42,001 bases of DNA, taken from assembly GCF_001476895.1 (NCBI RefSeq), contig NZ_LDTB01000033.1:1-42001 (forward strand). Direction: 5' to 3'. Every line of letters begins with the position of its first letter. Position 1 is the first letter of the stretch. Positions 17,115 to 25,652 of this stretch are shown one piece after another. The position numbers were made by a program, and so were the translations under genes. Below the pieces are notes generated by a model. It ran no database searches, was not told the DNA's origin, and saw nothing but the letters and a program-made list of their open reading frames with translations. This DNA comes from Sphingomonas endophytica. Lineage in GTDB: Bacteria; Pseudomonadota; Alphaproteobacteria; Sphingomonadales; Sphingomonadaceae.

Positions 17115-19691
17115 ATGCGTGCTGCCTTCCTTGCCGCCCTGCTCGCCACCACCGCCACGCCGCTGGCGGCGCAGGACACGCCGGAACGGCTGACCGTCGA
17201 CATGAGCAGCGACACCGGCGCGTTCCACGGCGGCGCCTCGGGAACGCTGTACGGCCTGTACGACGCGCGGCTGCCGCACCCCAATCTGGTCGAGGGGATC
17301 GACCTCCGCACCGTCTCGACCAAGGCGCAGGACGGGCCGCAGCATCCGGGCGCCGACGCGCTGGAGGTGTCGACGCTGCTGACCGATGCGTCGGGCGGCG
17401 ACACCTATATCTACATGACCGATGTCTTCCGGGAGTTTCCCTACAAGTGGAAGAGCGGCGACTGCGCGCAGTCCGTCACCAATTATATCGAGGTGCTGAA
17501 GCGGCAGGCCGAACAGGTCCGCGCCCTACCCGAACGCTATCGCAAACGCATCGTGTTCGTGCCGTTCAACGAGCCCGACGGCAACATGTTCAGCGCCGAT
17601 GCCAAGAGCTGCAACGGGGTCAGTTGGCTGAAGGAACCGGCGGTGTTCCTCGACGCCTGGGACCGCGCGGTGCGCGCCTTGCGCCAGACGGCACCGGGCA
17701 CGCGGATCGCGGGGCCGAACACCAGCATCCTGTTCGATCAGGTCGAGGGTTTCCTGCGCCACGCGATCGCTCAGGACACGATGCCCGACGTCGTGACGTG
17801 GCACGAACTCAGCGATCCCGCGACCGTCCGCACCAGCGTGCGCAAATATCGCGCGTGGGAGGACAGGCTGTTCGCCGGCACGAAGTGGCAGGGCCGCCAC
17901 CTGCCGATCAACATCAACGAATATGCCTATAACTACCACACCTCGGTCCCCGGCCAGATGGTGCAATGGGTGGCCGCGATCGAGGATGCGAAGGTCGATG
18001 CCGACATCGCGTACTGGAACATCGACGGCAATCTGAGCGACAGCGCGGTGCAGGCGAACCGCGGCAACGGGCAATGGTGGCTGCTGAACGCCTATGCGGC
18101 GATGAGCGGGCACACGCTGGACGTGACCCCGCCGCACCGCGACCAGAGCTATACGTTACAGGGCGTGGCGACGCTCGACCCGGCGCGGCGGCAGGCCCGC
18201 GTGCTGCTGGGCGGGAAGAGCGGCGCGGCGACGGTGGCGATGACGAAGCTGCCTGCCTTCTTCGGCCCCGCCGCACAGGTGCGCGTGCGCGAGATCGCGT
18301 GGACCGGGCAATTGGGCGACGCGACGCCGCCGATCGTGGCCGCAGACCGGCTGGTCCCGATCCGCGACGGCGCGATCACGCTGACCTTCGGCCGCGACGG
18401 CCTGCCGGCGCTGCGGGAGGAATCGGCCTATGAACTGGTCGTCACCCCCGGCACGATCGCTTTGCCCGCCCCCACCGCACCGTGGCGGCAGGACTACGAG
18501 GCGGAGGCGGCGACGCGGCGCGGCAGCGGGCTGAAGGTCCGCGGGCCCGAGGGTTCGCCCAAGGACGTCTCGCGTTTCCACACCTCGGGCGGCTATTCGG
18601 TCGAGGGGTTCGCGACCGCCAACGACGCCGCGCTCGACTTCACGGTCGAGGTGCCGCGCACTGCGACCTACGACCTGCGCGTGCTGGCCAGCACCTTCAA
18701 CAAGGACCCGCTGGCCGAGGCGCAGGGGCCGACCAACGTCTTCCTGCGCATCGACGGCACGGACGCGGGCGAGTTGTACCTGCCGCTCGGCTACAAGCCC
18801 GCGGTGCTCGACCATGTCGACACGCCGGTCACGCTGACGAAAGGCCGCCACGTCATCACGCTGGCGACGCGCAGCCGCGACGGGCGTGGGAAGACGCAGG
18901 GCAACGGGCTGGTCGACCGCATCACGCTGACCGAGGCGACCCCGGCGGGCAGGCCGCGCAGCTATGACGTGCGCGACGCGGTGATGAAGGACGGGGCCGC
19001 GACCTTCTGGGTCTATGCGTCGAAGGATGCGCCCGCGCGCCTGACCGTATTGGCCGATGGCGCGCGCCCGACGCTCAGCGTCAACGGACGCCCGGTGGCG
19101 GGCGACACCGCCTTTCTGCTGGGCGGCATCAACAAGGTGGTCGTCACCGGCGCGGGCGCACGCCTGCGCGGCCTGCGCGTCACCGATACGGGCAAGGCCG
19201 ACACGCGCATCTACGAGGCGGAGGCGGCGCAGGTCGCAGGGTCCGCGCGCGTCGCCGACATGTCGCTGGCTAGCGGCGGCAAGGCGGTGTTCGACATCGG
19301 CGGCGCGCCCGGCAACGGCAACACGCTGACCTTCACCGACGTGCGCGTGCCGCGCGCGGGGAGCTATGCGCTGACGGTCCGCTTCTCGAACGACGAACAG
19401 TCGAAGGCGACGCACTACAACCCCGATCCGCTCGCCCGCATCGCGCGCATCGCGGTGAACGGCGCGACCCCGGTGCTGGCGACCTTCCCCAACAGCTTCC
19501 ACCGCAACAACTGGTGGGAGATGACCGTGCCCGTCACGCTGCGCGCCGGCACCAACACGATCCGCATCGCCGGCGAGGAACAGCCGAACTGGGACGGCCG
19601 GACCTATGCGTCGCACGTCTGGCCCGACGTGCTGCTGCGCTCGCGCTTCGCCCCCAACATCGATCGCATCGCGGTGACGCCGATGCCCTGA
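17115..19691 (+). CDS. Secreted clan GH-A-like glycosidase with C-terminal carbohydrate-binding-like modules, family not recognised
   Basis: Starting at 17115 the protein has 858 residues and a clean signal peptide (MRAAFLAALLATTATPLAAQ). An ATG at 17079 that overlaps the symporter stop is an alternative. Residues 25-370 look like a TIM-barrel hydrolase: the putative acid/base lies in FVPFNEPDG (E153) and the nucleophile in ININEYAYNY (E269). They are 116 residues apart, as expected for clan GH-A retaining enzymes such as GH39 or GH30. Residues about 460-620 and 700-855 contain two beta-sandwich segments that each begin with YEAEAA and resemble CBM6/CBM35 modules, with a smaller domain between them. 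I do not recognise a specific family. It likely attacks the polymer in the periplasm or at the surface before uptake. Confidence 0.75.
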   Translation: MRAAFLAALLATTATPLAAQDTPERLTVDMSSDTGAFHGGASGTLYGLYDARLPHPNLVEGIDLRTVSTKAQDGPQHPGADALEVSTLLTDASGGDTYIYMTDVFREFPYKWKSGDCAQSVTNYIEVLKRQAEQVRALPERYRKRIVFVPFNEPDGNMFSADAKSCNGVSWLKEPAVFLDAWDRAVRALRQTAPGTRIAGPNTSILFDQVEGFLRHAIAQDTMPDVVTWHELSDPATVRTSVRKYRAWEDRLFAGTKWQGRHLPININEYAYNYHTSVPGQMVQWVAAIEDAKVDADIAYWNIDGNLSDSAVQANRGNGQWWLLNAYAAMSGHTLDVTPPHRDQSYTLQGVATLDPARRQARVLLGGKSGAATVAMTKLPAFFGPAAQVRVREIAWTGQLGDATPPIVAADRLVPIRDGAITLTFGRDGLPALREESAYELVVTPGTIALPAPTAPWRQDYEAEAATRRGSGLKVRGPEGSPKDVSRFHTSGGYSVEGFATANDAALDFTVEVPRTATYDLRVLASTFNKDPLAEAQGPTNVFLRIDGTDAGELYLPLGYKPAVLDHVDTPVTLTKGRHVITLATRSRDGRGKTQGNGLVDRITLTEATPAGRPRSYDVRDAVMKDGAATFWVYASKDAPARLTVLADGARPTLSVNGRPVAGDTAFLLGGINKVVVTGAGARLRGLRVTDTGKADTRIYEAEAAQVAGSARVADMSLASGGKAVFDIGGAPGNGNTLTFTDVRVPRAGSYALTVRFSNDEQSKATHYNPDPLARIARIAVNGATPVLATFPNSFHRNNWWEMTVPVTLRAGTNTIRIAGEEQPNWDGRTYASHVWPDVLLRSRFAPNIDRIAVTPMP

Positions 19692-19758
19692 CCATCACCA
19701 ACCCAACCAAAACAGAACAAAAACAAAAAAAACACGACCTAGGAGAAGGGACCCTTTC
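19692..19758 (+). promoter_or_regulatory. A-rich leader before TonB receptor 2
   Basis: The 67-base gap is strikingly poor in G and T: CCAACCAAAACAGAACAAAA continues as ACAAAAAAAACACG before TAGGAGAAGGGA. It would form an unstructured, adenine-rich ribosome landing zone ahead of the AGGAG site. No promoter hexamers are visible, so the receptor is probably read from the upstream operon. Confidence 0.5.
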
Positions 19759-22518
19759 ATGACCATGATGACGACTGCGCACCTGCTCGCCTCCAGCGCC
19801 GCTTTGGCGATCGCGCTGGCGGCATCCCCCGCGCTGGCGCAGACCGCCGCGCCCCAGGTCGATACGACCGCCGCCGAACCCGCCAACACCCCGCCCTCCG
19901 GCGATGTGGCCGCCACCGACGACATCGTCGTCACCGGCATCCGCCAGAGCCTGAGCAGCGCGCAGAACATCAAGGCCAATTCCGACGCGATCGTCGACGC
20001 GCTGGTCGCCGAGGACATCGGCAAGTTCCCCGACAACAACGCCGCCGAGGCGATCGCGCGCGTCACCGGCGTGCAAGTCACCCGCTACGCCGACGAAGCG
20101 GGCGGCGTGCTGATCCGCGGCCTGCCCAACGTCCAGACCACGGTACAGGGCCGCGAGATCTTCACCGCCGACGGCCGGTCGGTGTCGATCGCCGACTTCC
20201 CCGCCCAGGCGCTGTCGAAGGTCGAGGTCTATAAGGCGACCACCGCGAACAATCTGGAGGGCGGCATCGCCGGCCTGATCGACGTCGGCCTGCGCCGCCC
20301 GTTCGATTTCAAGGGCTTCCAGCTCGCAGGCGCGGCGCGCGGTGTCTACAACACCGAATCGCGCAAGCTCGACCCGATCGGCAGCCTGCTCATCACCGAC
20401 CGCTGGCAGACCGGGATCGGCGAGATCGGCGCGCTGGTCAACGTGTCCTTCACGCAGACGCGTTACCTGAACTCGGTCCGCTACCAGGGCTTCCAGGACA
20501 ATGTCCCCGCCGCGCAGACGATCCTGCCCGCATCGGTCGGGCGTAACTTCACCTTCCCGCAGGATATCGGCCTGTTCTACGGGCGCGGCACGCGTCAGCG
20601 GCCGTCGGTCAACGCCTCGCTGCAATGGCAGCCGACCGACAATCTGATGATTTATGCCGACGGCCTGTACCAGGGCTATCGCAACCGCAACGCCAACGAC
20701 TTCTTCGGCATCCCGATCCAGTCGAACCCCAACGGCGGCAACCCGCCGACGATCCGCAACGCGGTGCTCACGCCGGACGGCACGACGCTGCAATCGTTCG
20801 ATATTGACCTGGGGCTGGTCAACGGCCCCAGCAAGGAGTTCGGCACCAGCCGCACCGACACCTATCAGGGCGCGTTGGGCGCGCGCTGGGAAACCGGCAA
20901 TGCGGTCTTCACCACCGACCTCGCCTATACCCGCTCGACCGTGAACAACAATTGGGGGCAGTTCCAGACGCAGGTGGCCACCCCGCTGTCGCTGTCGGTG
21001 AAGCTCAACGACCAGCGCAGCGTGAACTTCACGCCCAGCGGTGTCGACTTCAACAATCCCGACAGCTTCTACATGCGCGGGCTGATCGAGAATCGCGGGC
21101 GCGGCGCGGGCAGCCAGTGGCAGTGGCAGGGCAATCTCGCGCTCGACACCGGATCGTCGCTGTTCCCGAAATTCTACTTCGGGCTGCGCTACGGCGATCG
21201 CGACGCCAGCTCGGTGTTCGGTGACCGCTATGCCGCGCTTGCCAGCCTGAAGGACCCGATCTCGAAGGTGCCGACCGTCTCGCAGGGCGGGATCATCGAG
21301 GCGGGCTTCCACGGCGACGACGTGCAGCAATTCCGCTCGTGGTTCGCGCCCAACGCCTTCCTGCTGAACGACCGGCTGAACGACGTGCGCGGCTATATCC
21401 GCGACGCCTTGGCGCGCTCCGGGGCGGATGCCGCGACGCAGGCGGCCTGGGCCCCCGAACAGCCCGCGCTCAACCCGCTCAACGCCTTCAAGGCGCGCGA
21501 GCAGGTGTTCTCCGGCTATGCGCAGGTCAATTACGCCTTCGACGTCGGATTCCCGATCGATGGCGTCATCGGCACGCGCGTGGTCATCACGCGCAACAAG
21601 CTGGACGGCACCAATTCGCTGCCGATCCCCGGCACCAACCAGACGCAATTCGTGCCGATCGCCTCGTCGACGCAATATGTCGACATCCTGCCGAACATCA
21701 GCGCGCAATTGCACTTCACCGACCGGCTGAAGCTGCGCCTGTCGCGGACCGAAGCGCTGACGCGGCCCGGCTTCAACCAGATCAACCCGACGCTGACCAT
21801 CTCGCAGGGGACGATCGGCGGCAACATCTCCTACACCGGCAACGGCGGCAATCCGGACCTGCAACCGATCCGCTCGAACAATTACGACGCCTCGCTGGAA
21901 TATTATTTCTCGAAGACCGGCTCGGTGTCGGTCGCGGGCTTCTATCGCGAGATCACCGGCTTCATCAATTCGCTGCCGCAGGTGGTGAACGTCCAGCCGT
22001 TCGGCGACATCCTGGTCTATCGCCCGTCCAACTCCAGCACCGGCACGATCAAGGGGATCGAGGCGGCGGCGACGACCTTCTTCGACTTCCTGCCCGGCGC
22101 GCTGCGCGGGCTCGGCGCGCAGGCCAACTTCACCTATATCGATGGGGAACAGGTCGTTCCCGCCGCCGCCAATTTCGCGGGCGGCAGGCAGACGCTGCCG
22201 GGCGTGTCCAAATACAGCTTCAACGTGATCGGCCTGTACGAACTGGGACCGGCGAGCGTCCGCCTCGCGTATAACTACCGCAGCGCGAATCTCGACGGCT
22301 TCGGCGCGCCGGGGGTATTCACGACCGTCTATTCGGACGCGGTCGGGCGGCTCGACCTCTCGGCCAGCTACAACCTCAACAGCAACATCACGCTGACCGT
22401 CGACGCCACCAACCTGCTGCGCACGCCGTATCACAGCTACGTCAAGGACCCGCGCTATCCGCGCGACGTCCGCTGGGAGGCGAGCCTGCTGTCGGCGGGC
22501 GTCCGCTTCCGCTTCTAA
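19759..22518 (+). CDS. TonB-dependent outer-membrane receptor 2 (glycan uptake type)
   Basis: The 919-residue protein begins with a signal peptide ending ASPALAQ, then a TonB-box-like DDIVVTGIRQSLSSAQNIK. The plug stretch IVDALVAEDIGKFPDNNAAEA is the hallmark of the Xanthomonas/Caulobacter receptor group often linked to plant-polymer use. The barrel follows and ends in the aromatic tail LLSAGVRFRF. It should bind oligosaccharides at the surface and move them into the periplasm with TonB energy. It is last in the LacI-controlled set, after the secreted GH-A-like enzyme. An AGGAG ribosome site lies well placed before the ATG, and an intrinsic terminator follows the stop. The start could also be the ATG two or three codons downstream (MMTTAHLL). 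Confidence 0.93.
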   Translation: MTMMTTAHLLASSAALAIALAASPALAQTAAPQVDTTAAEPANTPPSGDVAATDDIVVTGIRQSLSSAQNIKANSDAIVDALVAEDIGKFPDNNAAEAIARVTGVQVTRYADEAGGVLIRGLPNVQTTVQGREIFTADGRSVSIADFPAQALSKVEVYKATTANNLEGGIAGLIDVGLRRPFDFKGFQLAGAARGVYNTESRKLDPIGSLLITDRWQTGIGEIGALVNVSFTQTRYLNSVRYQGFQDNVPAAQTILPASVGRNFTFPQDIGLFYGRGTRQRPSVNASLQWQPTDNLMIYADGLYQGYRNRNANDFFGIPIQSNPNGGNPPTIRNAVLTPDGTTLQSFDIDLGLVNGPSKEFGTSRTDTYQGALGARWETGNAVFTTDLAYTRSTVNNNWGQFQTQVATPLSLSVKLNDQRSVNFTPSGVDFNNPDSFYMRGLIENRGRGAGSQWQWQGNLALDTGSSLFPKFYFGLRYGDRDASSVFGDRYAALASLKDPISKVPTVSQGGIIEAGFHGDDVQQFRSWFAPNAFLLNDRLNDVRGYIRDALARSGADAATQAAWAPEQPALNPLNAFKAREQVFSGYAQVNYAFDVGFPIDGVIGTRVVITRNKLDGTNSLPIPGTNQTQFVPIASSTQYVDILPNISAQLHFTDRLKLRLSRTEALTRPGFNQINPTLTISQGTIGGNISYTGNGGNPDLQPIRSNNYDASLEYYFSKTGSVSVAGFYREITGFINSLPQVVNVQPFGDILVYRPSNSSTGTIKGIEAAATTFFDFLPGALRGLGAQANFTYIDGEQVVPAAANFAGGRQTLPGVSKYSFNVIGLYELGPASVRLAYNYRSANLDGFGAPGVFTTVYSDAVGRLDLSASYNLNSNITLTVDATNLLRTPYHSYVKDPRYPRDVRWEASLLSAGVRFRF

Positions 22519-22528
22519 GCCGCCGGCA

Positions 22529-22566
22529 CGTCGCGCGGGTGGCAGGCGTCATCCGCGCGGCGTTTT
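22529..22566 (+). terminator. Intrinsic terminator of the glycan locus
   Basis: CGTCGCGCGG (22529-22538) pairs with CCGCGCGGCG (22553-22562) over ten pairs including one G-U. It has a 14-base loop and is followed by TTTT. It lies 10 bases after the TonB receptor stop. Confidence 0.7.
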
Positions 22567-22626
22567 CGCGCCCGCGTGATCGTCCGGCACTTGGTCGATC
22601 ACACCGAACCCGGCATAAGCAGATGC

Positions 22627-22863
22627 ATGGCTGCCTTTGATGATTCCGACGACCCGCTGCTGGGTGCCGCATGCAATCGCCTCGCCGCATGGGTCGAGCC
22701 CCTGCCGGCCGGGATCGTGATCGACCCGGCCTCGGGCCTGACCGAACAGGATCTCGCGCTGATCCTTCGCCATCTGCACGCGACCCGGCATACGGTGCCC
22801 GCCGCCGGCAGCGGCGCGCCCCGCCCGGCGCGAGCGTCCGTCCCGCTCACCGCGCGCGACTGA
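22627..22863 (+). CDS. Small hypothetical protein
   Basis: This 78-residue frame has codon use like its neighbours (mostly G or C at the third position) and ends 10 bases before the acetyltransferase start. That spacing suggests translational coupling. The protein is acidic at the N-terminus (MAAFDDSDDPLLGAACNRLA), has a central stretch with a helix-like LTEQDLALILRHLH, and an Ala/Pro/Arg-rich tail. I do not recognise a family. The ATG at 22627 has no strong ribosome site; the frame also extends upstream to 22576. It could be a chance frame. Confidence 0.45.
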   Translation: MAAFDDSDDPLLGAACNRLAAWVEPLPAGIVIDPASGLTEQDLALILRHLHATRHTVPAAGSGAPRPARASVPLTARD

Positions 22864-22873
22864 CACCACTTCC

Positions 22874-23440
22874 ATGGCGCAGCGCACCGAAAAGCAGAAG
22901 ATGCTGGCCGGCGAACCCTATCACGCCGGCGACCCGGAACTGATCGCCGATCATCAGGCCGCGCTGGCGTGGATGGCGCGCTACAACGCGGCGTCGACGC
23001 TGGGGGCGGCGGAGCGTCGCGCGATACTGGTCGAGCGGCTGGGGCATGTCGGCGCCGGGGCGGTGATCCGGCCACCGTTCCACTGCGACTACGGCGACAA
23101 CATCCGCATCGGCGATGGCGTCTTCCTCAATTACGGCTGCATCATCCTCGATGTGGTGTCGGTGTCGATCGGCGACGGTACGCAGATCGGACCGGCGGTG
23201 CAGATTCTGACCGCCGATCATCCGCGCGATCCGGCCGAACGGGCAAAGGGCGCCGAATGGGGTCGCCCGATCACGATCGGACGCAACGTCTGGATCGGCG
23301 GCGGCGCGCTTATCCTGCCCGGCGTGACGATCGGCGACGATGCGATCGTCGGGGCGGGCAGCGTGGTGACGCGCGACGTCGGGGCGGGTGCCACGGTCGC
23401 CGGCAATCCCGCACGCGAACGGACCGGTCGCCCCCTGTGA
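22874..23440 (+). CDS. maa: Maltose/galactoside O-acetyltransferase (LacA/Maa type)
   Basis: The 188-residue protein has the N-terminal Maa region (KQKMLAGEPYHAGDPELIADHQAALAWMARYN). Left-handed beta-helix hexapeptide repeats follow (GDNIRIGDGVFLNYGCIILD, PITIGRNVWIGGGALILPGV, GDDAIVGAGSVV). The catalytic histidine lies in LTADHPRDPAER. It acetylates a sugar hydroxyl with acetyl-CoA in the cytosol, a reaction often seen as detoxification of non-metabolised sugars or analogues. The gene lies just past the glycan locus but behind its terminator, so a joint role is only possible. The length is normal for the family. No strong ribosome site precedes the ATG. Confidence 0.88.
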   Translation: MAQRTEKQKMLAGEPYHAGDPELIADHQAALAWMARYNAASTLGAAERRAILVERLGHVGAGAVIRPPFHCDYGDNIRIGDGVFLNYGCIILDVVSVSIGDGTQIGPAVQILTADHPRDPAERAKGAEWGRPITIGRNVWIGGGALILPGVTIGDDAIVGAGSVVTRDVGAGATVAGNPARERTGRPL

Positions 23441-23515
23441 TCGCGCGCCATCCATAAGACTTTGGTCGAAGCGCCGCGCCGTCGGCGACACGCTTAAGCG
23501 ACCCTTTACCAGCGA

Positions 23516-24883
23516 ATGTCAGCCACTTGGCAACTCATCATGCCGAAGGCCAACCGATCCATGCTGACGTGGTTCAAGGAAACAGCCCCGATCCGCCTCA
23601 AGTTCAAGGTGCTTCTGGGCATCTATGGCAGCCTGGCGGGTACGCTCGCCGCGCTCGTCTGTGTTGCCGCGGGACCGGGCGCCATGCCCCTGAAGGCGGC
23701 GGCGGCGGCCCTGTTCGTGGCCGTGCTGGTCGTGACCCTCGTCGCCTCGCACCTGATCTGCACGCCTTATGTCAACACCGTGCTGCGGATGGAGGCGCTG
23801 GCGGCCGGCGATCTGGACAGCCCGGTCGCCTATACGCAGCATCGCGATTGCGTCGGCCGGATGACCACCGCGATGGAAAGCTTCCGCGAAAGCTCGCTGG
23901 CGGCGGCCGAATGCCACACGCAGCGCGCGATGGCGCTGGCGATGGGGTCGGGGCTGAACGAACTGGCCAAGGGCAACCTCGCGCACCGCATCACGGCCGA
24001 CCTGCAAGGCCCGTTCGCGCAGTTGAAGAGCGACTTCAACAGCGCGGCGGCCGCCCTGTCGGCGGCGATGTCGGTGGTGAACGCCAGCGCGTCGGGCATC
24101 GCGGACGGCGCGCACGACATCCACCGCGCCGCCGACGATCTGTCGCGCCGAACGGAACAACAGGCCGCGTCGCTGGAACAGGCCGCCGCCGCCATGCAGC
24201 AGATCACCACCACGGTACAGCAGACCGCAACGCATGCGACCCGCGCCAACGATGCCGTTACCGAGGCGCGCCACGATGCCGACCAGTCCGGCGACGTGGT
24301 GATGCGCGCCGTCGACGCGATGAACGGGATCGAGCGTTCGTCGAGTGAGATCAGCGAGATCATCGCGGTGATCGACGGCATCGCCTTCCAGACCAATCTG
24401 CTGGCACTGAACGCCGGTGTCGAGGCGGCGCGCGCGGGTGACGCGGGCAAGGGATTCGCGGTCGTGGCGTCGGAGGTACGGGCGCTGGCACAGCGCTCCG
24501 CCGAGGCGGCCAAGGACGTGAAGGTCAAGATCACCGGATCCAGTCAACAGGTCGAGGCGGGCGTGAAGCTGGTCGCGGAGGCCGGAACGTCGCTGCAACG
24601 CATTTCCGGTCGGATCGCGAAGATCAGCGTGCTGGTCTCCGACATCGCGTCGGCCGCCGATCAACAGGCGACCGGGCTTCAGCAGGTCAATCTGGCGGTG
24701 GCCGAGATGGACGGCGTCACGCAACAGAATGCCGCGATGGTGGAACAGACGATGGCGGCGACCGCCAGCCTGACCGAGCAGACCGACCGCATGTCGGCGG
24801 AGGCTGGTCGCTTCACGCTGGCGACGGACGCGGCGAGAAACCGCGCGCACCCCCCGCGACTGGCGATCGCGCGACGCGCCTGA
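23516..24883 (+). CDS. Methyl-accepting chemotaxis protein
   Basis: The 455-residue protein has two membrane helices close together near residues 28-85 (VLLGIYGSLAGTLAALVCVAAG, AAAAALFVAVLVVTLVASHLI). Between them lie only a few residues, so there is no periplasmic ligand domain. A HAMP-like region (residues about 86-150) leads to a long coiled coil. The signalling tip contains the conserved IAFQTNLLALNAGVEAARAG and FAVVASEVRALAQRSAEAAK. It should control CheA activity and respond to membrane, cytosolic or energy cues, or to a partner. No che genes are in the window. The start is uncertain: 23516, 23540 and 23561 are all in frame and none has a strong ribosome site. The protein ends without the C-terminal pentapeptide for CheR/CheB binding. 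Confidence 0.9.
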   Translation: MSATWQLIMPKANRSMLTWFKETAPIRLKFKVLLGIYGSLAGTLAALVCVAAGPGAMPLKAAAAALFVAVLVVTLVASHLICTPYVNTVLRMEALAAGDLDSPVAYTQHRDCVGRMTTAMESFRESSLAAAECHTQRAMALAMGSGLNELAKGNLAHRITADLQGPFAQLKSDFNSAAAALSAAMSVVNASASGIADGAHDIHRAADDLSRRTEQQAASLEQAAAAMQQITTTVQQTATHATRANDAVTEARHDADQSGDVVMRAVDAMNGIERSSSEISEIIAVIDGIAFQTNLLALNAGVEAARAGDAGKGFAVVASEVRALAQRSAEAAKDVKVKITGSSQQVEAGVKLVAEAGTSLQRISGRIAKISVLVSDIASAADQQATGLQQVNLAVAEMDGVTQQNAAMVEQTMAATASLTEQTDRMSAEAGRFTLATDAARNRAHPPRLAIARRA

Positions 24884-24931
24884 GCGCTTCTTCCCCTCCG
24901 CGCCCGCGCCGTTTCTACGACCTCGACCGCA

Positions 24932-24959
24932 TTGACGGCATCGCCGCGACGTCGATACA
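24932..24959 (+). promoter_or_regulatory. Possible promoter of the GMC dehydrogenase operon
   Basis: TTGACG (24932-24937) is followed after 16 bases by GATACA (24954-24959). The -35 is good and the -10 moderate. Transcription would start about 25 bases before the short upstream reading frame. Confidence 0.4.
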
Positions 24960-24992
24960 CAAGGACAGGATCACAACGGGTTGGGAGGGGAT

Positions 24993-25037
24993 ATGGGCAA
25001 GGCTCATCAGCGCCGCGCGTGCGGAGCATCGTGGTGA
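24993..25037 (+). CDS. Short upstream reading frame (14 residues) coupled to the dehydrogenase subunit
   Basis: An ATG at 24993 has one of the best ribosome sites in the window (GGGAGGGG, two bases upstream of ATATG). It encodes MGKAHQRRACGASW and then stops at TGA 25035-25037. The stop overlaps the GTG start of the next gene (25034) by four bases, as GTGA. This is the usual sign of translational coupling, and the frame may act as a ribosome loader for the weakly sited gene behind it. It is too short to judge by codon use. Confidence 0.45.
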   Translation: MGKAHQRRACGASW

Positions 25038-25591
25038 TCGATCGCCGCGATGCGCTGGCCGGGATGGTCGCGGCCTTCGGGGCGAGCGTGTTTGCCCCAT
25101 TGGCGCGCGCCGCCGCCTATCGGCCAAACCCGGTCATCAACACCGGCGCACCCGCCCCGGTCTTCACCGCCGCGCAACGCGCGCTGGTCGCCGCACTCAG
25201 CGAGCGTGTGATCCCCACGACGGACACGCCCGGTGCCATCGCTGCGGGCGTCCCCGACTATATCGAGCATATGTTGGGCGACTGGGCGATCGACGACGAA
25301 CGCGCCACGATCCTGGGCGGCCTCGCCGCGATCGACGCGCGCAGCATCGCGCAATACCGCACCCCGGCGGCCAAGGCGACGCCGGCGCAACAGGACGCGT
25401 TGCTGACGCTGGCGATGAACGACGCGCTGCCCGGTGCCGCATCCTTCTTCCCGGCCTTCAAGCAACTGGTTCTGACCGGCTATTACACGTCGGAGGTCGG
25501 CATCACGCAGGAACGGCACTACCTGCCGGTCCCCGGCGATTACGACGGCGCCTACCCTTACGCGAAGGTCAAGCGGATCTTCTCGTCCTGA
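25034..25591 (+). CDS. Gluconate 2-dehydrogenase subunit 3-like protein (Tat-exported)
   Basis: From the GTG at 25034 (GGAG seven bases upstream) the protein has 185 residues. It starts with a twin-arginine signal: IDRRDALAGMVAAFGASVFAPLARAAA. The mature part (FTAAQRALVAALSERVIPTTDTPGAIAAGVPDYIE) is the typical opening of the gluconate 2-dehydrogenase subunit 3 family. These small subunits accompany a GMC-type flavoprotein, escort it through the Tat system and hold it at the periplasmic side. The GMC gene follows after 61 bases, so the pair is one enzyme. No cytochrome c subunit gene is adjacent; electrons may go to a soluble or distant carrier. Confidence 0.85.
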   Translation: MIDRRDALAGMVAAFGASVFAPLARAAAYRPNPVINTGAPAPVFTAAQRALVAALSERVIPTTDTPGAIAAGVPDYIEHMLGDWAIDDERATILGGLAAIDARSIAQYRTPAAKATPAQQDALLTLAMNDALPGAASFFPAFKQLVLTGYYTSEVGITQERHYLPVPGDYDGAYPYAKVKRIFSS

Positions 25592-25652
25592 CCGGTCGCG
25601 CCGATCCCATCCTTCTTCCTCCCCGAACCTCTTTCCGGCGGGCATTCATATC

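Noticed and set aside
19534..22434. 966-codon minus-strand frame opposite TonB receptor 2
   Set aside because: It has no recognisable motif and is fully antisense to a well-supported receptor. It results from high third-position GC.
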